Source: NZQO01 sp964639255
GTDB lineage: Bacteria > Bacteroidota > Bacteroidia > Flavobacteriales > Flavobacteriaceae
Reading direction: 5' to 3'
NCBI GenBank assembly: GCA_964639255.1
Contig: CAZXDP010000066.1
Span: 1-13,847 of the forward strand
DNA: 13,847 bases
Translations under genes and position numbers: made by a program
The notes under the pieces: model-generated
What the model saw: the letters and a program-made list of their open reading frames with translations, nothing else
Database searches by the model: none
What the model was told of the DNA's origin: nothing
In this document: positions 1 to 7,503 of the stretch, piece after piece
How the letters are laid out: each line of letters begins with the position of its first letter
Position numbering within the stretch: the first letter of the stretch is position 1

Positions 1-985
1 TAAGCTGAAAATAGGGCAATCTATCTTTGTGTTCCAAACTTTGCCGAATATCGGCAACTATGGTATCGTGCAGTCCTCGGTGCCAAGAATCGTTATCCAA
101 ATGCTCGCCGTGGTCACGGGTGTATTCAAAATTATAGAGCCCTTCAACCGTTGGGCACCAAAACAGCGGTCCCAGGTTCATCTGTGCGGTACGCTCCCGT
201 ATCGCCTCCATAATATCTTCTGGATACTTCGGCGCAGAGGAAAGACCTGTATGTTCGAAGCAATCTACCCCGGCTTCAAGACCCAACCGAATCTCATCGG
301 GCCTATGGGCGTGCGCTACCACCTTCAATTTATTTTTATGGGCTTCGTCTACGACGGCGTGAAGTTCTTCTTTAGTCATTTGGTCTTGGTCTATTAGCTT
401 GATGCAATCCACACCAGCCTCCGCCAATTTTCGTACTTTCCTACGGGCATCTTCGGGACTGTCGATGCCCCATCGAAAGGCTTCGGTACCGGGGTAGGGT
501 TTTTTCTGTAAAAAAGGACCCGAAACATAAAGCGTAGCTCCTGGAATTTCCCCTCGGTTAATTCTATCTCTCACCGCTATGCTCTCGGCCAAGGGCGCCC
601 CAAGGTCACGGGCGCTGGTGACGCCCGCCATCAATAACTGTTCTGCTGAAGCCGGCATAATTTCATCACCTAAAAGAGGCAGATAGGTTTTGTCCCAATA
701 CGCATAATCGGCATGACCGTTTATCATAGTATGTACGTGCATGTCCCAAAGACCTGGCAGAACCGTCATTCCTTCGGTGGAAATAACCTCTGCATTGTTA
801 GGTATGGGAACCGTTTCTACCGTCCCTACCTTTACAATGCGCTCTCCATCGATAATCACGACGCTATTTTTAATGGGCGTGGAACCATATCCATCTACCA
901 AGGTACCGCCCACCAAGGCCTTAATTTGCGCCTGCGAGGCAACCGATATGAGACAAGCGAGAAAAAGGGTATAGATCGCTTTCAT
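1..985 (-). CDS. Exported amidohydrolase, imidazolonepropionase-like (partial, 3' end outside window)
   Basis: About 328 codons are visible, reading from the ATG at 985 to the window edge with no stop. The N-terminus is a Sec signal peptide (basic Lys2, hydrophobic LFLACLISVA, probable cleavage after SQA19 before Gln20), so the enzyme should be periplasmic or secreted. Features of the metal-dependent amidohydrolase superfamily appear in order: a small N-terminal beta domain, then GMTVLPGLWDMHVH with metal ligands His83 and His85, Lys196 in CIKLI (position of the bridging, often carboxylated lysine), His225/His227 in VAHAH, and His245 in CFEHT. The C-terminal metal aspartate would lie beyond the edge; family members are usually about 420-460 aa. 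Exported relatives include prolidase-like and imidazolonepropionase-related hydrolases, so the substrate cannot be stated. It lies 126 nt downstream of icmF on the same strand with a terminator between, so it is probably a separate unit. Confidence 0.88.
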   Translation of the reverse strand, partial: MKAIYTLFLACLISVASQAQIKALVGGTLVDGYGSTPIKNSVVIIDGERIVKVGTVETVPIPNNAEVISTEGMTVLPGLWDMHVHTMINGHADYAYWDKTYLPLLGDEIMPASAEQLLMAGVTSARDLGAPLAESIAVRDRINRGEIPGATLYVSGPFLQKKPYPGTEAFRWGIDSPEDARRKVRKLAEAGVDCIKLIDQDQMTKEELHAVVDEAHKNKLKVVAHAHRPDEIRLGLEAGVDCFEHTGLSSAPKYPEDIMEAIRERTAQMNLGPLFWCPTVEGLYNFEYTRDHGEHLDNDSWHRGLHDTIVADIRQSLEHKDRLPYFQL

Positions 986-989
986 GATA

Positions 990-1004
990 TTAGATTTTAT
1001 CTAA
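990..1004 (-). promoter_or_regulatory. Small hairpin just upstream of the amidohydrolase start
   Basis: TTAGAT and ATCTAA form a 6-bp stem with a 3-nt loop, ending 4 nt before the ATG at 985. In the mRNA it would sit where the ribosome binds. It could tune translation or be a DNA half-site pair, but it is short and AT-rich, so chance is quite possible. A weak -7-like TACTTTTA (1002-1009 read on the minus strand) overlaps it; no well-spaced -33 element was seen. Confidence 0.25.
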
Positions 1005-1046
1005 AAGTAGGGAAACTTTAAACAATCGAAGATATTTCACCAAAAG

Positions 1047-1078
1047 AAAATTCCCGATGCCAATGCCACGGGAATTTT
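1047..1078 (-). terminator. Rho-independent terminator of icmF
   Basis: A perfect 10-bp inverted repeat AAAATTCCCG (1047-1056) and CGGGAATTTT (1069-1078) encloses a 12-nt loop. Read on the minus strand, the stem ends in TTTT followed by CTTTT, giving a T-rich tail. It lies 34 nt after the icmF stop codon and separates icmF from the amidohydrolase gene. Confidence 0.75.
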
Positions 1079-1111
1079 AGAATTCTTGAGTATTCGAAGT
1101 ATCAAAAAGCA

Positions 1112-4100
1112 CTACATATTTCGACGATATTGTCCGCCCACTTCAAAAAGCGCTTCTGTAATTTGGCCTAGCGAACACACTTTGGTGGCTTCCATCAATC
1201 TCTCGAACATATTTTTGTTTTGAATGGCTGCCTGCTGCACTGCTTCGAGCGCGTCTTGGGCCTTATCGTTGTACGCTTTGTGCAGTTTCTCAAGAGTGTC
1301 AATTTGTGCTTGCTTTTCTTCCTCAGTCGCACGAATTACCTCCTTTGGCTGAATGGTAGGCGATCCCTTACTGCTTAGAAAGGTATTTACACCAATGATG
1401 GGGAACTCACCGGTATGTTTTAAGGTCTCGTAATAAAGACTTTCCTCTTGAATCTTGCTACGTTGGTACATGGTTTCCATAGCGCCCAGCACCCCGCCGC
1501 GTTCTGTAAGGCGATCAAATTCCTGAAGTACGGCTTCCTCTACCAAATCGGTGAGTTCTTCAATGATGAACGATCCTTGTATGGGATTTTCGTTTTTTGC
1601 CAACCCTAATTCCTTATTGATAATAAGCTGTATCGCCATAGCCCTGCGCACGCTCTCCTCGGTAGGGGTGGTAATGGCCTCATCGTACGCATTGGTATGG
1701 AGTGAGTTGCAATTATCATAGATGGCATAAAGGGCTTGGAGCGTGGTTCGAATATCGTTGAAATCGATTTCCTGCGCGTGGAGCGACCGTCCTGAGGTTT
1801 GAATGTGGTACTTGAGCATTTGTGCCCGCGCATCGGCACCGTACTTATCGCGAAGGGCCTTGGACCAGATTTTTCTCGCTACCCTACCAATAACCGAATA
1901 TTCAGGATCAATCCCATTGCTGAAGAAAAACGACAGGTTGGGACCAAATTTGTTGATATCCATTCCCCGGCTTAAATAATATTCTACATAGGTAAAGCCA
2001 TTGGCCAAGGTAAATGCCAATTGGGTAATGGGATTGGCGCCCGCTTCGGCAATATGATAGCCACTAATGGAAACCGAATAGAAGTTTCGCACCTTCTTAT
2101 CAATAAAATATTCCTGAACATCGCCCATTAGGCGCAACGCAAATTCCGTAGAAAAAATACAGGTGTTCTGTGCTTGGTCCTCCTTCAAGATATCGGCCTG
2201 TACCGTACCCCGTACTTGCTGCAGCGTCTCGGTTTTTATTTTCTGGTAAACATCGGTTGGAAGCACTTGGTCGCCCGTAACGCCCAAAAGCATAAGCCCT
2301 AGACCATCGTTTCCTTCCGGTAGGTCTCCGTTATAAGCAGGGCGATCTACTCCCTTCACTTGATAGATTTCAGTTATTTTCTGATCTATCTCCTCTTCAA
2401 GCCCTTCTTCCTTTATGTACTTCTCACAATTCTGATCGATGGCAGCATTCATAAAAAAACCCAAGAGCATAGGCGCGGGACCATTAATCGTCATACTTAC
2501 CGACGTAAGCGGGTGGCTTAAATCAAACCCAGAATATAGCTTTTTGGCGTCATCTAGACAGCAGATACTAACCCCGGCATTTCCAATTTTCCCATAAATA
2601 TCTGGACGGTGATCGGGATCATTTCCGTATAGGGTTACACTGTCGAAAGCTGTAGATAGCCGTTTTGCGGGCATACCCAAACTCACATAGTGAAAACGGC
2701 GATTGGTACGTTCTGGACCACCCTCGCCAGCGAACATTCGGGTAGGGTCTTCCCCAGTCCTTTTGAAAGGATAGAGGCCCGCGGTGTAGGGAAACTCTCC
2801 AGGTACATTTTCCTGTAATGTCCAACGCAAGATATCGCCCCAAGCTTGATATTTGGGTAGGGCCACCTTGGGTATTTGGGTGTGCGAGAGCGATTCGGTA
2901 TGTGTATCGATATTGATTTCCTTATCGCGAACCTTAAAAGTGTACACAGGTTGCTTATATCGATTCACCTTTTCGTCCCAGCCGGTAATAACTTCCCAAT
3001 TGTATGGATCGAGGTTCATCTTCACACGGTCAAATTCTGCCAAGAGCAATTTTACCAAGGGTTCCTTTTCAGAAGCATCCTTCCCCAAGAATGCAGAATC
3101 GATACCAGATTTTTCCAAGGTTGGCGTATTTCCAGTTACGGTTTCCAAGGTTTTGTAAATCCCGTATAGTTTTTGGGCGGTTTCTGCCTGTTCAGAAGCT
3201 ATTTTGTCATAATGCCTATTGTTTTCTGAAATTTCAGAAAGATAGCGGGTACGCGCTGGGGGAATGACAAAGATTTTTTCAGACATCTCGTCGGAGATTT
3301 CATAACTGCTTTGCAAGTTAGCAGCAGTTTTTTCTGAAATCATATCCATAACCGCTTTGTAGAGTTGGTTCATTCCCGGGTCGTTGAACTGCGAGGCAAT
3401 GGTTCCAAAAATGGGAAGCTCATCCTGTGGCGTATCCCATAACTGATGGTTGCGCACGTACTGCTTTTTCACGTCACGGAGCGCGTCCTTCGCACCGCGT
3501 TTATCGAATTTGTTGATGGCCACCAAATCGGCAAAATCGAGCATATCGATTTTTTCAAGCTGCGTGGCAGCGCCAAATTCTGGAGTCATTACGTATAGCG
3601 ATACATCACTATGGTCTAGAATTTCGGTATCGCTCTGGCCAATGCCCGAGGTTTCGAGGATAATAAGGTCGTAGGCAGCGGCCTTGAGCACCTCTACGGC
3701 TTCCTGAACGTGCTTTGAAAGCGCCAAGTTGCTCTGTCGCGTGGCCAGGCTGCGCATATAGACTCTGGGAGAATTGATGGCATTCATTCGAATACGGTCG
3801 CCCAAAAGGGCGCCACCAGTTTTCCGCTTCGAGGGGTCTACGGAAACAAGACCAATGGTCTTTTCAGGAAAATCGATAAGGAAACGACGCACCAGTTCAT
3901 CTACCAGTGACGATTTTCCTGCTCCGCCCGTACCTGTGATACCTAAAACGGGAATCGATTTTTGTTTGTTGCGTTCGTGTATTTCCGAAAGTGCATCTTT
4001 GGCCACCTCCGGAAAATTCTCGGCCGCCGAAATAACACGGGCTATGGCCTTAGCGTTTTTAGTCTCCAATTGCGCCACTTCGCCGTTTAGGGAATCTCCC

Positions 4101-4540
4101 AAGGGGAAATCGGCCGTTTGTACCAAGTCGTTGATCATTCCCTGCAGTCCCAGTTCCCTGCCATCATCCGGAGAATAGATACGGGTAATACCATAGTTGT
4201 GGAGCTCCTCGATTTCTTCTGGAAGAATTACGCCCCCGCCGCCACCAAATATCTTGATATGGCTGGCTCCCCTCTCTTTTAGGAGATCGTACATATATTT
4301 GAAATATTCGTTGTGACCGCCTTGGTAACTGGTCATCGCAATGGCATTCGCATCTTCCTGGATCGCGGTGTTGACGACCTCCTCTACGCTGCGGTCGTGG
4401 CCTAGATGGATTACTTCCACGCCCGTGGCCTGAATGATACGGCGCATAATGTTTATGGCCGCATCGTGCCCGTCGAACAAGGACGCCGCAGTTACGATTC
4501 TTACTTTGTTTTTTGGTTTATATGGGGTTGCCTGTTTCAT
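1112..4540 (-). CDS. icmF: Fused isobutyryl-CoA mutase IcmF (B12 domain - G-protein chaperone - mutase)
   Basis: A 1142-aa cytoplasmic enzyme that interconverts isobutyryl-CoA and n-butyryl-CoA using adenosylcobalamin. The N-terminal B12 domain (about 12-145) has the lower-ligand motif DGHDAA with His25, TSYQGGH near 70-76 and FGGGGG near 98-103. A MeaB/ArgK-like GTPase (about 190-400) follows: P-loop GTGGAGKS 203-210, ETSGIGQSD 296-304 and NKFD 343-346. After a linker comes the mutase TIM-barrel domain (about 570-1142) with FPYTAG, SGYHIAEAGA (catalytic His829) and RMFAGEGG. Two substrate-determining positions are Phe603 and Gln791 (AQNTCI); methylmalonyl-CoA mutase has Tyr and Arg there. 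This supports isobutyryl- rather than methylmalonyl-CoA specificity, although automatic annotation often says 'methylmalonyl-CoA mutase'. The family is usually about 1080-1150 aa, so it looks complete. It is transcribed alone, divergently from the T9SS cargo gene. Confidence 0.95.
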   Translation of the reverse strand: MKQATPYKPKNKVRIVTAASLFDGHDAAINIMRRIIQATGVEVIHLGHDRSVEEVVNTAIQEDANAIAMTSYQGGHNEYFKYMYDLLKERGASHIKIFGGGGGVILPEEIEELHNYGITRIYSPDDGRELGLQGMINDLVQTADFPLGDSLNGEVAQLETKNAKAIARVISAAENFPEVAKDALSEIHERNKQKSIPVLGITGTGGAGKSSLVDELVRRFLIDFPEKTIGLVSVDPSKRKTGGALLGDRIRMNAINSPRVYMRSLATRQSNLALSKHVQEAVEVLKAAAYDLIILETSGIGQSDTEILDHSDVSLYVMTPEFGAATQLEKIDMLDFADLVAINKFDKRGAKDALRDVKKQYVRNHQLWDTPQDELPIFGTIASQFNDPGMNQLYKAVMDMISEKTAANLQSSYEISDEMSEKIFVIPPARTRYLSEISENNRHYDKIASEQAETAQKLYGIYKTLETVTGNTPTLEKSGIDSAFLGKDASEKEPLVKLLLAEFDRVKMNLDPYNWEVITGWDEKVNRYKQPVYTFKVRDKEINIDTHTESLSHTQIPKVALPKYQAWGDILRWTLQENVPGEFPYTAGLYPFKRTGEDPTRMFAGEGGPERTNRRFHYVSLGMPAKRLSTAFDSVTLYGNDPDHRPDIYGKIGNAGVSICCLDDAKKLYSGFDLSHPLTSVSMTINGPAPMLLGFFMNAAIDQNCEKYIKEEGLEEEIDQKITEIYQVKGVDRPAYNGDLPEGNDGLGLMLLGVTGDQVLPTDVYQKIKTETLQQVRGTVQADILKEDQAQNTCIFSTEFALRLMGDVQEYFIDKKVRNFYSVSISGYHIAEAGANPITQLAFTLANGFTYVEYYLSRGMDINKFGPNLSFFFSNGIDPEYSVIGRVARKIWSKALRDKYGADARAQMLKYHIQTSGRSLHAQEIDFNDIRTTLQALYAIYDNCNSLHTNAYDEAITTPTEESVRRAMAIQLIINKELGLAKNENPIQGSFIIEELTDLVEEAVLQEFDRLTERGGVLGAMETMYQRSKIQEESLYYETLKHTGEFPIIGVNTFLSSKGSPTIQPKEVIRATEEEKQAQIDTLEKLHKAYNDKAQDALEAVQQAAIQNKNMFERLMEATKVCSLGQITEALFEVGGQYRRNM

Positions 4541-4564
4541 TGAGATGGTATTTTCCTTAACCTA

Positions 4565-4572
4565 CAAAATTA
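4565..4572 (-). promoter_or_regulatory. Candidate -7 element of the icmF promoter
   Basis: On the minus strand this reads TAATTTTG, an exact match to the Bacteroidota -7 consensus TAnnTTTG, placed 24 nt before the icmF ATG. No TTG at the usual 17-23 nt spacing was found upstream (the nearest are 9 and 29 nt away), so the call rests on the -7 element and its position only. Confidence 0.4.
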
Positions 4573-4666
4573 CGAAAAAACCAAGTAATTACAGGCACTG
4601 CAACTTCATCATCGCACCTTATAAAAGATTCTTTCCCCTAAAATAAAAATTTTTGATATATTGCAC

Positions 4667-4674
4667 TATCTTTA
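4667..4674 (+). promoter_or_regulatory. Weak candidate -7 element before the T9SS cargo gene
   Basis: TATCTTTA matches TAnnTTTG at all but the last base and lies 18 nt before the ATG at 4693. The closest upstream TTG is only 11 nt away, so no proper -33 partner is seen. Confidence 0.25.
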
Positions 4675-4692
4675 AATAAAAAGCCAAAACTT

Positions 4693-5612
4693 ATGAAAAA
4701 AAATTACTTTTTAACAGTTATTTTATCATTTTAATTTGCACTGTGCAGGCACAGTACGAATTTGATTTTGAAAATTTTGCCTTCGGCGATGCCGCTGGGC
4801 AGGAACCGGAGGTAATTTTATGGCCGGACCCTAGTGTTACCAGTTCACAAATAGTAGACGAAGAATCTTTCTCTGGTGATAAATCTATGGTTACAAGGGA
4901 AAATGGAAGCGGCCTGATAGATGACGTTCTAATGAAGCTAGGAAACCAAACGAGCGGAGTTTGGTCTATCTCTTGGATGATGTATGTGCCCGCTGGAAAA
5001 ACCGGATTTTGGAATATTCAAAATGCCGACGATTTTACCAGTACTAACGATGCTCAATGGAACGGCCAATTTTTCGTTGGTGCCACTGCCAGCGGTGGAT
5101 TTTTAGGGGTAATTACCTTCGATCAAGATGCGACAGTTTCAGTTCCCTATCCTGAAGACGAATGGTTTAAAATCACACATGTGGTGGACATGAACAATGG
5201 TACGCATACTCTTGATATTGACGGTAACTTATTGTTGGACGAAGAGCCCTATTTAAATATCGATTTGCTCCCCGCCGATCAACTTGGTGCGATCAATTTT
5301 TATGCTATCGATGGCAATAATAGTTACTATGTTAATGATTTTATGTTTTCCGAAGGAAATGTTCTTTCTACCAATTCTTTTGATACCACCACATTTAGGG
5401 TCTATCCTAACCCTATTAGAGATATATTGAACATTCAAACCGCTTCTTCTGTAGAATCAGTTGTTGTATATGATGTTCTTGGTAAAGTAGTGCTTCAGGC
5501 ACATCCGGATGTTATTTCACCAAGAATTAACATGAGCAACCTTTCTTCTGGAGCCTATATGGTTCAGGTAACTATAGACGGTGCCTCAAAGACTGTAAAA
5601 GTTGTTAAATAA
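4693..5612 (+). CDS. Secreted T9SS type A cargo protein, frame broken in its signal peptide
   Basis: The main frame gives a 289-residue product from GTG 4743, but that start would cut off a signal peptide. The same frame upstream reads KKLLFNSYFIILICTVQAQ, a typical flavobacterial signal peptide, and ATG 4693 lies just before it with an A8 run (4696-4703). As written, ATG 4693 enters another frame and stops after 13 codons (TAA at 4732). Nine or six A residues would join ATG, signal peptide and mature protein. Counting from 4743, residues about 5-205 form a beta-rich, concanavalin/LamG-like region (FSGDKSM, GVWSISWMMYVP, WFKITHVVDMNNGTHTLDIDG). Residues 217-289 are a T9SS type A sorting domain: RVYPNPIRD, VVVYDVLGKVV, LSSGAYMVQV and terminal KTVKVVK. 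Sec export followed by T9SS secretion or surface anchoring is expected. The substrate is unknown; a carbohydrate- or matrix-binding role is a guess. The frame break may be a sequencing error, a real mutation or slippage. Confidence 0.82.
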
Positions 5613-5634
5613 TTATTTAATAAAATTATTTGCG

Positions 5635-5665
5635 AAAAGCCCTTCGTCTCCGAAGGGCTTTTTTT
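5635..5665 (+). terminator. Strong rho-independent terminator after the T9SS cargo gene
   Basis: AAAAGCCCTTCG (5635-5646) pairs perfectly with CGAAGGGCTTTT (5651-5662) around a TCTC tetraloop, followed by a continuous T-run to 5665. It begins 22 nt after the cargo stop codon and ends 25 nt before the DUF4197 ATG, so it insulates the two genes. Confidence 0.92.
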
Positions 5666-5690
5666 ATGTATCTTGTTCGGAAAAAATTAT

Positions 5691-6398
5691 ATGTTCAGAA
5701 AAATAGCTGCGCTACTTATTCTATTTGCCCTAATCTCTTGCGCCGAGCTGCAACAGGTTGTAAATACCCTGCCCACAACGCCACAAGGTACCGACCCTGC
5801 AATGATTGCCTCTGGCCTCAGGCAAGCCTTGCAATTTGGAATCGACATACAGGTTCAGAAACTTACACAAACCAATGGGTTTTATAAAAATGAGGCAGTG
5901 AAGATCCTGTTGCCTTCCGAACTACAAAAAGTAGACAGAACACTTCGGGATATAGGACTAGCGACTCTTGCCGATGAAGGACTTAAAGTGCTTAACCGTG
6001 CGGCCGAAGAAGCCGTGAAGGAGGCGACACCAATTTTTGTTGATGCTGTTAGCCAAATTACGTTTACCGATGCCAAGGATATTTTGCTAGGGCCCAACAA
6101 CGCCGCAACTCAATATCTGGAGCAGAAGACAAACCAAGCGCTTTATGCCAAGTTCAACCCAGTCATAAAAAATTCATTTTCGAAAGTAGGGGCCGACCGC
6201 ATTTGGGAAAATATCATTACCCAATACAACGCGATCCCGCTCGTAAACAAGGTGAATCCAGATCTTACCGATTATGTTACCAAAGAAGCTCTTGATGGAG
6301 TATATACGATGATAGCGGTTGAAGAAAGCCAGATTCGAAATAACATCAACGCCCGTACCACCACCTTATTGCGGCAAGTGTTTGCGCTTCAAGATTAA
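5691..6398 (+). CDS. DUF4197 family lipoprotein
   Basis: A 235-aa protein when started at ATG 5691. A same-frame TTG at 5673 would put seven extra residues before a good lipoprotein signal, so ATG is preferred. The N-terminus MFRKIAALLILFALISC ends in lipobox LISC with Cys17 as the lipidated residue. The residue after Cys is Ala and no acidic cluster follows, so I expect a periplasm-facing rather than surface lipoprotein. The body matches DUF4197 by FYKNEAVKILLP, LNRAAEEAVKEATPIFVDA, DAKDILLGPNNAATQYLE and a C-terminal helical stretch ending in LLRQVFALQD. The family is found widely in Gram-negative bacteria and has no established function. It stands alone, with a terminator before it and a promoter for the next gene after it. 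Confidence 0.88.
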   Translation: MFRKIAALLILFALISCAELQQVVNTLPTTPQGTDPAMIASGLRQALQFGIDIQVQKLTQTNGFYKNEAVKILLPSELQKVDRTLRDIGLATLADEGLKVLNRAAEEAVKEATPIFVDAVSQITFTDAKDILLGPNNAATQYLEQKTNQALYAKFNPVIKNSFSKVGADRIWENIITQYNAIPLVNKVNPDLTDYVTKEALDGVYTMIAVEESQIRNNINARTTTLLRQVFALQD

Positions 6399-6400
6399 GT

Positions 6401-6461
6401 TTGGTTAATATTTTAACAAAAGGAAGTTTCCTACAATTTATATTAGGAAACCCTTAACCAA
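6401..6461 (+). repeat. Nested inverted repeats downstream of the DUF4197 gene
   Basis: TTGGTTAA (6401-6408) pairs with TTAACCAA (6454-6461). Inside it GTTTCCTA (6426-6433) pairs with TAGGAAAC (6444-6451) around a 10-nt loop. A competing local hairpin GTTAA/TTAAC (6404-6417) shares the first arm. It begins 2 nt after the DUF4197 stop and ends before the next promoter. There is no long T-run, so it is at best a weak terminator or an mRNA 3' stabiliser. Confidence 0.35.
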
Positions 6462-6464
6462 TTC

Positions 6465-6499
6465 TTTGCACTTATTATCGGGAAGCCAGCGTACCTTTG
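6465..6499 (+). promoter_or_regulatory. Bacteroidota-type promoter of the small Lacal_2735-like gene
   Basis: TTTG (6465-6468) as the -33 element is followed after 23 nt by TACCTTTG (6492-6499), an exact match to the -7 consensus TAnnTTTG. The expected start of transcription, near 6506, leaves about 20 nt of leader before ATG 6526. The spacing is at the long end of the accepted range. Confidence 0.6.
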
Positions 6500-6525
6500 T
6501 AGTATGATAATGAACATGTTGTACG

Positions 6526-6705
6526 ATGGCACTATTTAGAAAAAAGACAAGGCTCGAGAAGCTGAAGAAACGCTATACAGATTTAATGCGGCAATCCTAC
6601 CAAACTGCTCTGAAAAGCAGGGAAGAAAGTGAAAAAATACGTCAACGGGCTGAACGCATTTTTGATGAGATTAAATACTTGAGTATTCGCTACGCAGACA
6701 AATAG
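6526..6705 (+). CDS. Small basic helical protein, Lacal_2735 family-like
   Basis: A 59-aa protein running from ATG 6526 to TAG 6703-6705. It starts MALFRKKTRLEKLKKRY and continues as one long charged helix with many Lys, Arg and Glu (LMRQSYQTALKSREESEKI, then RAERIFDEIKYL). This pattern of a short hydrophobic start, a basic cluster and an amphipathic or coiled-coil helix resembles small flavobacterial proteins named Lacal_2735, whose role is not known. No signal peptide or membrane segment is seen, so it is probably cytoplasmic. Other ATGs at 6504, 6510 and 6516 are in another frame. A good promoter lies just upstream, so it appears to have its own transcript. It converges on the BtuF-like gene with only 21 nt between stops and no clear terminator in that gap. 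Family assignment is from memory of the pattern and is moderate. Confidence 0.72.
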   Translation: MALFRKKTRLEKLKKRYTDLMRQSYQTALKSREESEKIRQRAERIFDEIKYLSIRYADK

Positions 6706-6726
6706 CAGGTACAACACACAGGCACA

Positions 6727-7503
6727 TCATATCTGAAGGCTTCTGAAATAATCGAACGCCTTCACCATTCTAGAGCCGTACCAACTAAAGAATCCCCCAT
6801 CCACCAATTGAACGTCCAACCCCAATTTTTGCCTCATATCGTCGACGTCGTTTTGCTTAAAGGGATACGGTTCTGTAGACAACAAAATTAAATCCGCCAA
6901 CTGTAATTCTTCCAACGCTACTTCTGGATAGCGCTCTTCCTTCGGGCCAAATACATTCTGAAATTTGTTCAATTTCATTATATCGTCAATATAGGTCGCA
7001 GTACCAACAGCCATATAAGGCTCTTTCCAAATAAGGTATCCTACCTTCTTTATTGGCTTATTTTTTATCGCATTTTCAAACGCAATCCGTTTATTCTCGA
7101 TAGTTTGCACTAAGGTTGTAGCAATTGTTTCCTTTTTGAAGATCATACCCATGGAAGTTAGCAATTCCAAAGCTTGTGCATAACATTCTACATCACTAAT
7201 CCAAACAGGGGCTATAGGTTCTAAGGCTGCTACTATTTCTGGTGTGTTTTCCTCTTTGTTGCAAATTATGATGTCGGGAGAAAGCGCGGCAATACGGTCT
7301 ATGTGTACCGATTTGGTGCCACCCACGATAGTTTTCGATTTTCGTAACGATCTAGGATGTACACAGAACTTCGTTATCCCGACGAGCTGCTCTTCCAGTC
7401 CGAGATCGACCAATAATTCAGTTTGTGAAGGCACTAATGATATAATGCGTTTAGGAACACCGTTCAGAACCAATTCCCTATTCAGTTGATCTTTAACGTG
7501 CAT
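6727..7503 (-). CDS. BtuF-like helical-backbone binding protein lacking a signal peptide
   Basis: A 258-aa protein of the class III periplasmic-binding fold used for vitamin B12 and siderophores. The family hallmark RIISLVPSQTELLVDLGL spans 19-36 and is followed by LVGITKFCVHP. KSVHIDRIAALSPDIIICN (about 64-82) and WKEPYMAVGTATYIDDIMK (about 159-177) match the second-lobe pattern of cobalamin-binding relatives. The protein begins MHVKDQLNRE with no hydrophobic signal or lipobox. No earlier start exists in this frame, and the ATG lies inside the end of pyrF (11-nt overlap, suggesting translational coupling). It is therefore either cytoplasmic or exported in an unrecognised way, which is unusual for an ABC-transporter binding protein; no permease or ATPase gene is adjacent. 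It is the last gene of the prfA-pyrF operon. The ligand is uncertain, with cobalamin the most likely. Confidence 0.85.
   Translation of the reverse strand: MHVKDQLNRELVLNGVPKRIISLVPSQTELLVDLGLEEQLVGITKFCVHPRSLRKSKTIVGGTKSVHIDRIAALSPDIIICNKEENTPEIVAALEPIAPVWISDVECYAQALELLTSMGMIFKKETIATTLVQTIENKRIAFENAIKNKPIKKVGYLIWKEPYMAVGTATYIDDIMKLNKFQNVFGPKEERYPEVALEELQLADLILLSTEPYPFKQNDVDDMRQKLGLDVQLVDGGFFSWYGSRMVKAFDYFRSLQI

Noticed and set aside
29..397. A 122-codon plus-strand ORF near the left edge.
   Set aside because: It is antisense to the amidohydrolase, whose metal-binding motifs confirm the minus-strand reading.
2853..3267. Several overlapping open frames of about 90-100 codons opposite icmF, and similar ones opposite other genes.
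   Set aside because: They lie antisense to strong, motif-confirmed genes, have no recognisable motifs or promoters, and look like shadows of coding sequence.
4743..4745. GTG 4743 as the true start of the T9SS cargo protein.
   Set aside because: It begins inside the signal peptide; a T9SS cargo needs Sec export, and the same open frame upstream supplies the missing signal.
5673..5690. TTG 5673 as the start of the DUF4197 protein.
   Set aside because: ATG 5691 places the lipobox cysteine at residue 17 with a normal basic-hydrophobic signal.
6706..6760. A possible shared terminator between the convergent small gene and BtuF-like gene.
   Set aside because: Only a short imperfect GAAG/CTTC symmetry is present, without a useful stem or T-run.
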